In this document: positions 50,436-58,514 of the stretch, piece by piece
Layout of the letters: the number at the start of each line of letters is the position of its first letter
How positions within the stretch are numbered: the first letter of the stretch is position 1
DNA from: Prosthecobacter sp. SYSU 5D2
Lineage (GTDB): Bacteria > Verrucomicrobiota > Verrucomicrobiia > Verrucomicrobiales > Verrucomicrobiaceae
Length of the DNA: 64,000 nucleotides
NCBI RefSeq assembly: GCF_039655865.1
Contig: NZ_JBBYXL010000013.1
Location: 1-64,000 of the forward strand
Direction: 5' to 3'
Notes under the pieces: model-generated
The model's database searches: none
Told to the model about the DNA's origin: nothing
What the model saw: the letters and a program-made list of their open reading frames with translations, nothing else
Position numbers and translations under genes: made by a program

Positions 50436-50606
50436 ATGAAACACCTCGTCACCCTCGGTCTCCTCACCACTCTGGCCTTGGCCGCTCCAAGTTGCAGCAC
50501 CAGTGTCAATTCCAACTCCCGCGTTGGCGTTAAAAAATCCAAAGCTTCCCACAACCGTTCCGACACCAGTGTCCGGGCGAATGTGGGAACCTCCATTGGC
50601 CTGTAA
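50436..50606 (+). CDS. 56-residue small lipoprotein
   Basis: ATG 50436 reads MKHLVTLGLLTTLALAAPSC, with a lipobox-like APSC after a hydrophobic run. The mature part is about 37 residues, Ser/Asn/Arg/Val-rich (STSVNSNSRVGVKKSKA), ending TSIGL before TAA 50604. It is too short for most gene finders. It lies 33 bases after the larger lipoprotein gene, and the terminator at 50628 follows it. Confidence 0.65.
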   Translation: MKHLVTLGLLTTLALAAPSCSTSVNSNSRVGVKKSKASHNRSDTSVRANVGTSIGL

Positions 50607-50627
50607 CCAGGAGACTTTAAAACCCCC

Positions 50628-50667
50628 ACGGGGCGGATGGCACCAGTCCATCCGCCCCGTTTTCTTT
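50628..50667 (+). terminator. Intrinsic terminator after the small lipoprotein genes
   Basis: A perfect 13-bp stem (50628-50640 with 50648-50660, core ACGGGGCGGATGG) with a 7-base loop is followed by TTTCTTT. It reaches the stop codon of the convergent AraC gene (50666), so it may serve both strands, though the minus side has only a short T run. Confidence 0.85.
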
Positions 50668-51409
50668 ATACTGGTGCATGACGCTGACGGAACTGCCGGG
50701 GTGTCATACCCGTGCGTTTGCGGAACTGCTGCGTAAACGCGCTCTGGTCGCAAAATCCATGGTTTAGCGCAATGTCCGCCAGGCTGTCGCCCGTATTCGT
50801 CAGCGCCTCCGCCGCTGCCTGAATGCGCATCCGTACCATCAGCTCATGCGGGGTGGTTCCCAGGGCCTCGCGCAGCTTGCGGTGAAGCTGCCGCTCGGAA
50901 ACTCCGACGGCCACGGCCACATCCGCAGCGCTCAGGCTTTCATGCAGATGCGCCTGCAAATAAGCCACCGCCGCCGTCACTTCACGCGCGGTGTGTCTTG
51001 TAGCCTGCTCATCATAACGACGGCTCAGGCCCATGATGCCGATGATCTTCCCGCCCTTGCCCTGGATGGGCAGCTTGGTCGTCATGAACCAGTTCAGCAC
51101 CCGCTGCTCATCCAGCCACAGTTCCAGCCGGTTCACCACCGGGCGGCCCGTGCGGATGATCTCCTGGTCATCTTTGCGAAAGGCCACGGCCACGTCCGGC
51201 GGGAAAAAATCATCATCCGTCTTGCCAACGATCTCCCGCTCACTCTTCAGCCTCAGGCGCTCCAGCTTGGCCGCATTCGCCGTGATCATCCGCCCCTGCG
51301 CGTCTTTCACAAAAAAGAACACCCCAGGCAGATGGTCGAACATCGTCCGCATCGCCTGCGGATCGGACATGCGGGAGAAAAAGTCAGTCTGGAGCCGGGG
51401 TCGGTTCAT
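50666..51409 (-). CDS. AraC-family regulator with PAS sensor domain
   Basis: The product has 247 residues. A PAS domain occupies about 15-130 (MFDHLPGVFFFVKDAQGRMITAN, VGKTDDDFFPPDVAVAF, and GIMGLSRRYDE at its end). An AraC DNA-binding domain of two helix-turn-helix units follows at about 145-247 (SLSAADVAVAVGVSERQLHRKL and SLADIALNHGFCDQSAFTQQFRKRTGMTPRQFR). It is transcribed away from the FAD oxidoreductase gene at 51482, 72 bases between starts, and probably controls it in response to a ligand or redox signal. Confidence 0.88.
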   Translation of the reverse strand: MNRPRLQTDFFSRMSDPQAMRTMFDHLPGVFFFVKDAQGRMITANAAKLERLRLKSEREIVGKTDDDFFPPDVAVAFRKDDQEIIRTGRPVVNRLELWLDEQRVLNWFMTTKLPIQGKGGKIIGIMGLSRRYDEQATRHTAREVTAAVAYLQAHLHESLSAADVAVAVGVSERQLHRKLREALGTTPHELMVRMRIQAAAEALTNTGDSLADIALNHGFCDQSAFTQQFRKRTGMTPRQFRQRHAPV

Positions 51410-51481
51410 GGCAGGGATTTAACAAAAATTGGCGCTCACTCACAAGACGCAGTCCGTTTACCTCTGCTATTTCTTAAAGTC

Positions 51482-53509
51482 ATGCGCACTCTGATTTTCT
51501 CATTGCTCACCCTCACGCCATTGCTCGGCGCGCAGGAAACCGACCTCGTCATCTATGGCGGCACACCAGCCGGCATCAGTGCCGGAGTCACCGCCGCCCG
51601 TGAAGGTGCATCCGTGGTCATCATCGAACCCACGAAGTGGATTGGAGGCATGGTCACCGGTGGCCTCAGCCGCACAGACAAAGGCAAGGAACAGACCATA
51701 GGCGGCTTTCCGCGTGAGTTCTTCACCCGCGCCGCCGCCGCCAAACCGGACACCGTCATGTGGTATGCCGAACCCAAAGTGAATCTGGCCACCTATCAGG
51801 AAATGCTGAAGGAAGCCGGGGTCAAAGTCATCACCGCCCAGTCCTTAAAATCCATCACCCAAGACGGCACCCGCATCACCAGCCTGACCACCAGCGATGG
51901 CAGCACCTACAAAGGCAAAATGTTCGTCGATGCCACCTATGAGGGCGACCTCATGGCCGCCGCCAAAGTCAGTTACATCGTGGGTCGCGAAAGCCGCGCG
52001 CAGTATGGCGAGCCACTTGCCGGCTACTACCCCATGCCCATCCGCCCGCGCACCGTGGAAGTGATGGAGAGCGATTGCCCCAGCATCGGCGGCACCGGCC
52101 CTGCCTATGTCCACGGCACCCCCATCGCCATCCCGGCCCTGGATGACGCCGGCAAACCCATCTTCGGCGTCTATGAAGATCCCAAGCTGGAACCCGGCAG
52201 CGCCGACCACCGCACCCAGGCTTATAACTTCCGCCTTTGTGTCACCCAGCGCCCGGACATCATGATCCCCTTCCCCAAGCCGGCGAACTACGAACCCCAC
52301 AAATACGAGCTTCTCCTGCGCCTCATCAAAGCCTTCCCTGGCATCCGTTTTGGCCGCATCTTCCACATCGGCAGCACTTCCCATGGCAAATTTGACCTCA
52401 ATGCCCAGGGCCTGTTTTCCACCGACTATCCCGGTGCGAACACCGAGTATCCCGATGGCGATGCCGCCACCCGCGCCCGCATCTGGCAGGATCACGTGGA
52501 CTTCATCCAGGGCATGCTGTGGTTCCTCGGCCACGATGAGCGCGTGCCGCAAACCCTGCGCGACCAGGCCAATTCCTGGGGGCTTTGCAAAGATGAATTT
52601 GCCGATAACAACCACTGGCCCTACGCCCTCTACATCCGCGAAGGCCGCCGCATGATCGGCGAATACGTCATGATCCAGGGCGACCTGCAAAACGACATCT
52701 TCAAGGACGATTCCATCGCCATGGGCTCCTTCCTCATTGATTGCCACATCGTCCAGCGCATCGTCGCTGAGGACGGCACCGTCCGCGATGAAGGCAGCTT
52801 CCCGGATGATCCCGCCATGGCCTACCAAATCGCCTACCGCAGCCTCACGCCCAAGCGCTCCGAGTGTGAAAACCTGCTCGTCCCCGTCTGCCTTTCCGCC
52901 AGCCACATTGCCTATTGCTCCCTGCGCATGGAGCCCGTGTATATGGCGATGGGTCATGCCTCCGGCCTGGCAGCCGTGATGGCCATTCAAAGTGGCAGCT
53001 CCGTGCAGACCATTGATGTCCCAGCTTTGCGAGAAAAGTTAAAGAAACAAAAAGCCGTCATCGAACTGACGGAAATGGCCAATCTCATCCGCTCCTCCAA
53101 GCTGCCCGGCCTCGTCATGGATGACAAAGCTGCCGAGCTCATCGGAGACTGGTCCTCCAGCAATTATGGTGCCCCGGTGGATGCTACCAGCCGCCATGAC
53201 AAAAACACGGACAAAGGCGAAAAAAGCATCATCTACCGTCTCCAGATCCCTGCCGATGGCAGCTACGAAGTACGCGTGTCCTATGCTCATGCGCCCAACC
53301 GCGCCACCAATGTACCCGTCACCATCCAGCACGCCAATGGCAGTGAAACCGTCTTGGTGAACCAAAAAAAGAAACCCACCGTGGAGAAAATCTTCACCAG
53401 CCTCGGCACCTTCACCTTCAGCGCCGACAAGCCCGCCATCATCACCATCAGCAACAAAGACACCGACGGCATCGTCGGCGCCGACGCCGTGCAGTTGCTG
53501 AATAAGTAA
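51482..53509 (+). CDS. FAD-dependent oxidoreductase with C-terminal golvesin-like domain, secreted
   Basis: The product has 675 residues from ATG 51482 with a signal peptide (MRTLIFSLLTLTPLLGAQ). A FAD_oxidored domain begins DLVIYGGTPAGISAGVTAAREG (dinucleotide motif), then KWIGGMVTGGLSRTD and FVDATYEGDLMAAAKV. The last about 125 residues (IGDWSSSNYGAPVDATSRH, YRLQIPADGSYEVRVSYAHAPNRATNVPV) resemble golvesin/xanthan-lyase C-terminal modules that bind polysaccharide. This group is frequent in Planctomycetota/Verrucomicrobiota polysaccharide loci. A longer upstream frame crosses the AraC gene and is not used. Confidence 0.88.
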   Translation: MRTLIFSLLTLTPLLGAQETDLVIYGGTPAGISAGVTAAREGASVVIIEPTKWIGGMVTGGLSRTDKGKEQTIGGFPREFFTRAAAAKPDTVMWYAEPKVNLATYQEMLKEAGVKVITAQSLKSITQDGTRITSLTTSDGSTYKGKMFVDATYEGDLMAAAKVSYIVGRESRAQYGEPLAGYYPMPIRPRTVEVMESDCPSIGGTGPAYVHGTPIAIPALDDAGKPIFGVYEDPKLEPGSADHRTQAYNFRLCVTQRPDIMIPFPKPANYEPHKYELLLRLIKAFPGIRFGRIFHIGSTSHGKFDLNAQGLFSTDYPGANTEYPDGDAATRARIWQDHVDFIQGMLWFLGHDERVPQTLRDQANSWGLCKDEFADNNHWPYALYIREGRRMIGEYVMIQGDLQNDIFKDDSIAMGSFLIDCHIVQRIVAEDGTVRDEGSFPDDPAMAYQIAYRSLTPKRSECENLLVPVCLSASHIAYCSLRMEPVYMAMGHASGLAAVMAIQSGSSVQTIDVPALREKLKKQKAVIELTEMANLIRSSKLPGLVMDDKAAELIGDWSSSNYGAPVDATSRHDKNTDKGEKSIIYRLQIPADGSYEVRVSYAHAPNRATNVPVTIQHANGSETVLVNQKKKPTVEKIFTSLGTFTFSADKPAIITISNKDTDGIVGADAVQLLNK

Positions 53510-53530
53510 GCCGGCCCGCCAACAAGGCGT

Positions 53531-53570
53531 GAGGGCATCTTGCCCTCAACCTGAGGCCGGGACAGCCTCA
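53531..53570. repeat. Pair of short hairpins in the intergenic region
   Basis: GAGGGCA-TCT-TGCCCTC (53531-53547) and TGAGGC-N7-GCCTCA (53552-53570) are perfect inverted repeats, followed at 53585 by the terminator hairpin. GGGCATCTTGCCC-type palindromes recur as dispersed elements in other bacterial genomes, so this may be one; I see only this copy here. Confidence 0.4.
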
Positions 53571-53584
53571 CACCTTGGATACCC

Positions 53585-53634
53585 AACCGGTTTCCCTGGC
53601 CTCACAATGTGACCAGGGGAACCGGTTGTTTTTT
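53585..53634 (+). terminator. Long intrinsic terminator after the FAD oxidoreductase gene
   Basis: A stem of about 15 bp (53585-53599 with 53613-53627, AACCGG core) around a 13-base loop is followed by G and six T (53629-53634). It separates the FAD oxidoreductase gene from the downstream operon, which therefore has its own promoter. Confidence 0.85.
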
Positions 53635-53670
53635 CAGCAGCCTGCGGCGTTTGTTCCTCACCTGCCTTTT

Positions 53671-55101
53671 ATGAAAACGCTGCTCCCCTTTGCTCTGCTG
53701 CTGACCACGGCGCTGCTGTCCGCAGCCGACCCCGCCAAGCCTCTCGATCTCGGGTCCCGCTGGGAACTGTTTTTGGATGAGCATCTCATTGCCAAAAAAG
53801 AAGGCGTCTCCCTGAAGCTGCACGAACCGGTCCGCCGCGAGGTGGTGCTGACCACCGACAAGCCCTGGGAAGGCCCCACCTGCGCGTACTTTTCTGCCGT
53901 GCAGGATGGAAAAAAAGTGCGGCTTTATTATCGTGGCTCATCGGGCGGATCGGACCACTCGGCAGACCAGGTCACCTGTGTGGTGGAAAGCGAGGACGGC
54001 ATCCATTTCACCCGCCCCAATCTCAACCTCATCGAAGCCGGCGGCACGAAGGAAAACAATGTCCTCTGGCGCGGTGTCGAGTCCCATAACTTCGCCGCTT
54101 TTCTCGATACCAACCCCGCTGCCAGGCCGGAGGAGCGCTTCAAGGCCCTCGGTGGCGTCAAGCAGCCCGGCAAGAACTGGCAGACTGGCGAGACTCCCGG
54201 CGGCCTCTATGCCTTTGCCTCCGCAGACGGCCTCACCTGGCGCAAGATGCGCCCGGAAACCGTCATGACCAAAGGCGCTTTTGACTCCCAAAACATCGCC
54301 TTCTGGGATGCGCCAAACAACCGCTACACCAGCTACACCCGCATCTTCAGCAACCGCACCCGCGCCATCCAGAGCAGCTCTTCACCCGACTTTCTGAGCT
54401 GGGGTGACTCCACTCAAAACCGCTATGCGGAAGACGCACCCCGGGAGCACTTTTACACCTCCGCCACCGTTCCCTGCCCGACAGCTCCGCACCTCTACCT
54501 GGCCTTTCCCAAACGCTTCGTCCAGACCCGCAAGAAGATTCCCGATCACAAGATTGGAGGCGTCTCAGACACCATCTTCATGACCAGCCGCGATGGTGTG
54601 AAGTGGGACCGGCCTTTCCTGGAAGCCTGGCTGCGCCCCGGCCCGGATCCCCTCAACTGGACGGACCGCAACAACATGGTCGCCTCCGGCATTGTCGAAA
54701 CCGGCCCCGGCGAATGGTCCCTCTATGCCAGTGAGCACTACCGCTACCCCGACCACCGCCTGCGCCGCCTCACCGTCCGCAAGCAGGGTTTCGCCTCCGT
54801 CCATGCCGATGCCAGAGGCGGCGAGTTTGTGACGCCGCCGCTCACTTTTACCGGCCAAAAGCTGCTGCTCAATTACGCCACCTCCGCCAGCGGCAGCGTG
54901 CAGATCGAGATTCAGGATGCCTCCGGTCAGCCCCTCCCCGGCTTTGCATTGACAGACATGGCTGAGCTTTATGGCGATGAATTTGAAGCCGCCGCCACCT
55001 GGAAAAACGGCACTTCCCTCTCCACGCTCAACGGCCAGACCGTCCGCCTGCGCATCGTCCTGCGTGATGCTGACCTTTACGCCCTGCGATTTGCCGAATA
55101 A
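53671..55101 (+). CDS. Secreted beta-propeller protein, putative glycosidase
   Basis: The product has 476 residues from ATG 53671 with a signal peptide (MKTLLPFALLLTTALLSAAD). The mature part begins LDLGSRWELFLDEHLIAKKEGVSLKLHEPVRRE, which is common at the start of exported GH32/GH43-like propellers in Planctomycetota/Verrucomicrobiota. Five-blade pattern is suggested by repeated VRLYYRG, CVVESEDGIHFTRPNL, YAFASADGLTWRKM and FMTSRDGVKWDRPF. Catalytic Asp/Glu cannot be assigned with confidence. It is the first gene of a run of four plus-strand genes. Confidence 0.65.
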   Translation: MKTLLPFALLLTTALLSAADPAKPLDLGSRWELFLDEHLIAKKEGVSLKLHEPVRREVVLTTDKPWEGPTCAYFSAVQDGKKVRLYYRGSSGGSDHSADQVTCVVESEDGIHFTRPNLNLIEAGGTKENNVLWRGVESHNFAAFLDTNPAARPEERFKALGGVKQPGKNWQTGETPGGLYAFASADGLTWRKMRPETVMTKGAFDSQNIAFWDAPNNRYTSYTRIFSNRTRAIQSSSSPDFLSWGDSTQNRYAEDAPREHFYTSATVPCPTAPHLYLAFPKRFVQTRKKIPDHKIGGVSDTIFMTSRDGVKWDRPFLEAWLRPGPDPLNWTDRNNMVASGIVETGPGEWSLYASEHYRYPDHRLRRLTVRKQGFASVHADARGGEFVTPPLTFTGQKLLLNYATSASGSVQIEIQDASGQPLPGFALTDMAELYGDEFEAAATWKNGTSLSTLNGQTVRLRIVLRDADLYALRFAE

Positions 55102-55149
55102 CACTGGCTGCCGTGTTGCGCCCAGGCCTTTTTCTTTGTCCACTCCCAC

Positions 55150-55959
55150 ATGAAACTCCGCCCTTCCCGAATCCTTCGCGAACTCCGTGCCGGTCAGAAT
55201 CCCACTGTCTTCAAACTCAACCTCATAGATCCGCGCATCATCGAGCTCGCCGGCCTCGCCGGGGCCTCCGCTGTGTGGCTTTGCAATGAGCACGTGCCCA
55301 ATGACTGGCTGAACCTGGAGCATCAGATCCGCGCCGCCAAGCTCCATGACATGGACACCATCGTGCGCGTGAACAAAGGCGGCTACAGCGAATATGTGAA
55401 ACCCTTCGAGTGCGATGCAACCGCCATCATGGTGCCTCACATCACCAGTGCCGAAGAAGCCCGCAATGTCGTGGACATGGTGCGCTGCCGCCCGCTGGGC
55501 AGCAAGGCCCTGGACGGCGGCAACATGGACGGTCTTTTCTGCCAGGTGTCCCTGGCCGACTACGTGACCCACTGCAATACCGAAAAGTTGGTTATTCTCC
55601 AGATCGAATCCCCCGAGGCCCTGGAGCAGGTGGACGAGATTGCCGCCGTCCCCGGTTATGATGCGCTCCTCTTTGGCGCGGGTGATTACAGCCACCGCGT
55701 CGGCCTGCTAGGCCAGGCCACGCATCCGGATGTCGTCGCCGCCCGCAAGCGTGTGGCCGCCGCCGCGCTGAAGCATGGCAAGCACGTCGCCGTCGCCTCC
55801 CTCTTTGGCCAGAAGGAACAGCTCATCGAAGAAGGCACCCGCATCTTCACCCTCGGTGCCGACGTGATTGAACTGGGCAATGCCCTGCGCAAAATGGTCA
55901 CCAGTTTCCATGGCGATGCTCCCGCAGCCGCCGCCGATTCCGTGTACGCCTCCAAATAA
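55150..55959 (+). CDS. HpcH/HpaI-family aldolase
   Basis: The product has 269 residues: FKLNLIDPRIIELAGLAGASAVWLCNEHVP at the start, TAIMVPHITSAEEARNVVD, VILQIESPEALEQVDEI (metal Glu) and LLFGAGDYSHRVGLLG (metal Asp). It differs clearly from the other member at 11272. Its place after a putative glycosidase and before an SDR suggests a 2-keto-3-deoxy sugar acid pathway, with pyruvate plus an aldehyde as products. It is 48 bases after the propeller gene and 15 bases before the SDR gene. Confidence 0.88.
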   Translation: MKLRPSRILRELRAGQNPTVFKLNLIDPRIIELAGLAGASAVWLCNEHVPNDWLNLEHQIRAAKLHDMDTIVRVNKGGYSEYVKPFECDATAIMVPHITSAEEARNVVDMVRCRPLGSKALDGGNMDGLFCQVSLADYVTHCNTEKLVILQIESPEALEQVDEIAAVPGYDALLFGAGDYSHRVGLLGQATHPDVVAARKRVAAAALKHGKHVAVASLFGQKEQLIEEGTRIFTLGADVIELGNALRKMVTSFHGDAPAAAADSVYASK

Positions 55960-55974
55960 CCGCTGCGCTCTGCC

Positions 55975-56748
55975 ATGCTTCCTTCCTTCTCCCTCAAAGA
56001 TCACACCGTCCTGCTCACCGGAGCCGCCGGCTTGTTCGGTCGCGGACTGGCCAGCGCCCTGGCCGAGGCCGGTGCCACGCTCATCATCGCCTCCCGCAGT
56101 GCGGACAAGTTGCAGGCCGTGGCGGAGGAAGAAACCGCACGCGGCCACCGTGTCCTCGCCGAAGCTTTTGATCAGGGAGATGAAGCCTCCATCCTGGCAT
56201 TGAAGTCACGCATTGAAGAAAAATTCGGCCCACTTCATGGCCTGGTCAACAACTCCGTCCTGCGCCCCATGAAAGGGGCCAATGGCAGCGTGGAGCAGTG
56301 GGAGGACTCCATGCGGGTCAATGCCACCGGCGTCATGCTCATGCACCGCCACTTCGGCAGCTCCATGGCCGCCGCCGGACGCGGCAGCATTGTGAATATC
56401 GGCAGCATCCAGGGCAGCATCGGCCCCAGTTATGAACTGTATGCAGGCACGAATATGGGCGACATGCCGCCCGATTATTTCTTCCACAAAGGCGGCATGG
56501 TCAACCTCACCCGCTTTTACGCCGCCCTCTACGGACCTAACAATGTGCGTGTCAACTGCCTCGCCCCCGGCGGTTTCTTCAACAACCAGCCCGAGCTCTT
56601 CGTCCAGCGCTACAGCGAGCACACCATGCTCAACCGCATGGCCGATAACGACGACCTGGGCGGCTCCGTCGTCTTCCTCCTCAGCGCCGCCTCCCGCTAC
56701 ATCACCGGCGTCAACCTCCCCGTGGATGGCGGTTACACGGCGAAGTAG
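55975..56748 (+). CDS. SDR-family oxidoreductase
   Basis: The 257-residue product is a classical short-chain dehydrogenase: LLTGAAGLFGRGLASALAEAG (nucleotide loop TGxxxGxG variant), LVNNSVL, VNIGSIQGS with the catalytic Ser, and Y-F-F-H-K (YxxxK). VNCLAPGGFF follows. It ends ITGVNLPVDGGYTAK, the standard SDR end. It probably oxidises or reduces a sugar-acid intermediate of the adjacent aldolase gene, 15 bases upstream. NAD(P) preference is not decided. Confidence 0.9.
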   Translation: MLPSFSLKDHTVLLTGAAGLFGRGLASALAEAGATLIIASRSADKLQAVAEEETARGHRVLAEAFDQGDEASILALKSRIEEKFGPLHGLVNNSVLRPMKGANGSVEQWEDSMRVNATGVMLMHRHFGSSMAAAGRGSIVNIGSIQGSIGPSYELYAGTNMGDMPPDYFFHKGGMVNLTRFYAALYGPNNVRVNCLAPGGFFNNQPELFVQRYSEHTMLNRMADNDDLGGSVVFLLSAASRYITGVNLPVDGGYTAK

Positions 56749-56787
56749 AGGATGGACCTTTGATCCCGGATCCTTCATGATCGGGGC

Positions 56788-58005
56788 ATGAAATGGATTC
56801 TGTTCGCCGTCTCCAGCCTCAGTCTCTCCGCAGCTGAGCCGCTCACCCTGCCCTTGTGGCCAGACGGTGCCCCTGGCGTGATGACCGCACCCTCGGAAGC
56901 CACGGCAGAATTCATTCGCAAGCGGTCCGGCAAGAACACCGTCACAAATGTCACCTCGCCCACCCTCACGGTATATCGCCCGGAGAAGCCGAACGGCACC
57001 AGCGTCATCGTCGCCCCCGGCGGAGCCTATGCCTTTCTCTCCGCTGTCCACGAAGGCACCCAGGTCTGCGAATGGCTGAACACCCTCGGCGTCACCGGCA
57101 TCCTTCTTACCTATCGCACCCCCACCCGTGACGAACCCTCACTTCATGAAAAGCCGGTACAGGATGCACAAAGAGCACTGGAGATCATCCGCCAGCACGC
57201 TGCGGAATGGAAGCTGAACCCTGACCGCATCGGCCTCCTTGGCTTCAGTGCAGGCGGCAATCTCCTGGCCCATCTGGCCTGCCACCGGGATCTGGAAAAC
57301 TATCCTCAAAATCACGATCTCAACGCCCAGAAACCGCGCCCCAACTTTGGCATCATGATCTATGGCGGTGGACTTCTGGACCCCGCCGATCCCATGAAAC
57401 TGAAAGCTGGCTTCACCGTTCCTCCCGATGCCCCGCCCCTGTTCATGGCCTGTGCGAGCGATGATGGAAACAACCCCATTGCCGCCACACTGCTCTACCT
57501 CGAATACAAGAAGCACAACCTCCCCGTCGAACTTCATCTATTCTCAAAAGGCGGCCACGGCTTCGGAATGCGTGACAACGGTCACCCCATCAATGCCTGG
57601 CCCGCCCGCTGCGCCGAATGGATGGACAGCAATGGCTGGCTTCCCACCATTGCAAAACTGGATGCGGCTATTCAGAGCGCGGAAAATGAGTTGCAAACAA
57701 TCCACCACAACCTCCAAAAGTTTGGATGCGCGGACGAACTGCCCATTATTCTCCGCGAGATAGCCCAGGTCAAAAGTGAACTCGCCGAATCATCAATCGC
57801 CTCTGATAGTAAGAGGCGGAAACATCTCGAAGACAAGCTGAAGGAGATGCACATGGCCGTCGAAAAACTGAAGCGAGAACTTCAGCCTTCACTCAACGCT
57901 GAGAAGTTGATTGAGACTACCAACCGCCTCAAAACCGACATCGTCCGGCTACAAGCCGAGCGCGAATGGCTCCAGCAAATCCAGCAATCTGCCTCTTCCC
58001 AATAA
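56788..58005 (+). CDS. Secreted alpha/beta-hydrolase (esterase) with C-terminal coiled coil
   Basis: The product has 405 residues with a short signal peptide (MKWILFAVSSLSLSAAEP). The hydrolase domain (about 20-285) has SVIVAPGGAYAFL (oxyanion site), LGFSAGGNLLAHLA (nucleophile elbow) and GGHGFGMRDNGHP (His). It resembles acetylxylan esterase-like hydrolases. Residues about 290-405 are an added charged helical region with heptad spacing (LQTIHHNLQKFG, KHLEDKLKEMHMAVEKLKREL, LKTDIVRLQAEREWLQQI), likely a coiled coil. This extension is less GC-rich and does not belong to the usual family. Confidence 0.82.
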   Translation: MKWILFAVSSLSLSAAEPLTLPLWPDGAPGVMTAPSEATAEFIRKRSGKNTVTNVTSPTLTVYRPEKPNGTSVIVAPGGAYAFLSAVHEGTQVCEWLNTLGVTGILLTYRTPTRDEPSLHEKPVQDAQRALEIIRQHAAEWKLNPDRIGLLGFSAGGNLLAHLACHRDLENYPQNHDLNAQKPRPNFGIMIYGGGLLDPADPMKLKAGFTVPPDAPPLFMACASDDGNNPIAATLLYLEYKKHNLPVELHLFSKGGHGFGMRDNGHPINAWPARCAEWMDSNGWLPTIAKLDAAIQSAENELQTIHHNLQKFGCADELPIILREIAQVKSELAESSIASDSKRRKHLEDKLKEMHMAVEKLKRELQPSLNAEKLIETTNRLKTDIVRLQAEREWLQQIQQSASSQ

Positions 58006-58011
58006 CACACC

Positions 58012-58410
58012 TCACGCGTTTTTTGCCTTCACCGCTACCGCCTCGATCTCATACCGCAGTGAAGGCGGCAGGCAGTTGGTGATGGTCGTGCGGGCCGGAA
58101 AAGGCGCGCTAAAATATTCACGATACAGTTGGTTAAACGTCGTCACATCCTCCGCATCGCGCACATAGTTGCGCGTCTGCACCACATGGGCCAGATCACT
58201 GCCCGCCGCCTCCAGCACCTTGCGCAGATTTTCCACCGACCGGCGGAATTCCCCCTCAAAGCTGTCCCCCACGATCTTCCCCGTCTCATCCACTGACGCC
58301 TGCCCCGAAACAAAAATCAAATCCCCCACCACCACACTCGGGCTGAACGGCAGATGCGAGGTCGGCGTGTCCGGATTTTGCGGATAGGAAATGAGAGGAT
58401 GGGTCATCAT
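58012..58410 (-). CDS. RidA family deaminase
   Basis: The product has 132 residues from ATG 58410. It shows the canonical RidA features: IFVSGQASVDETGKIVGDSFEGEFRRSVENLRKVLEAAGSDLAHV, TRNYVRDAEDVTTFNQLYREYF and PARTTITNCLPPSLRYEIEAVAV, with the conserved Arg and Glu that act on imines. It converges with the esterase, stops 6 bases apart. It probably clears reactive imine or enamine products. Confidence 0.88.
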   Translation of the reverse strand: MMTHPLISYPQNPDTPTSHLPFSPSVVVGDLIFVSGQASVDETGKIVGDSFEGEFRRSVENLRKVLEAAGSDLAHVVQTRNYVRDAEDVTTFNQLYREYFSAPFPARTTITNCLPPSLRYEIEAVAVKAKNA

Positions 58411-58514
58411 GTTATGGAGATCAGGACCTGCCATGCTGGCCTGGTTTTTCAAACTGAAATTGCCTGTGCTCTCCTTTCATCACCTTGACGTCACACCTCA
58501 CGGGTGGGACAACA

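Noticed and set aside
51845-52990. A 381-codon minus-strand frame opposite the FAD oxidoreductase
   Set aside because: Antisense shadow; the plus-strand protein has clear FAD motifs.
54565-55695. A 376-codon minus-strand frame
   Set aside because: Crosses two supported plus-strand genes and the gap between them; no signal or domain.
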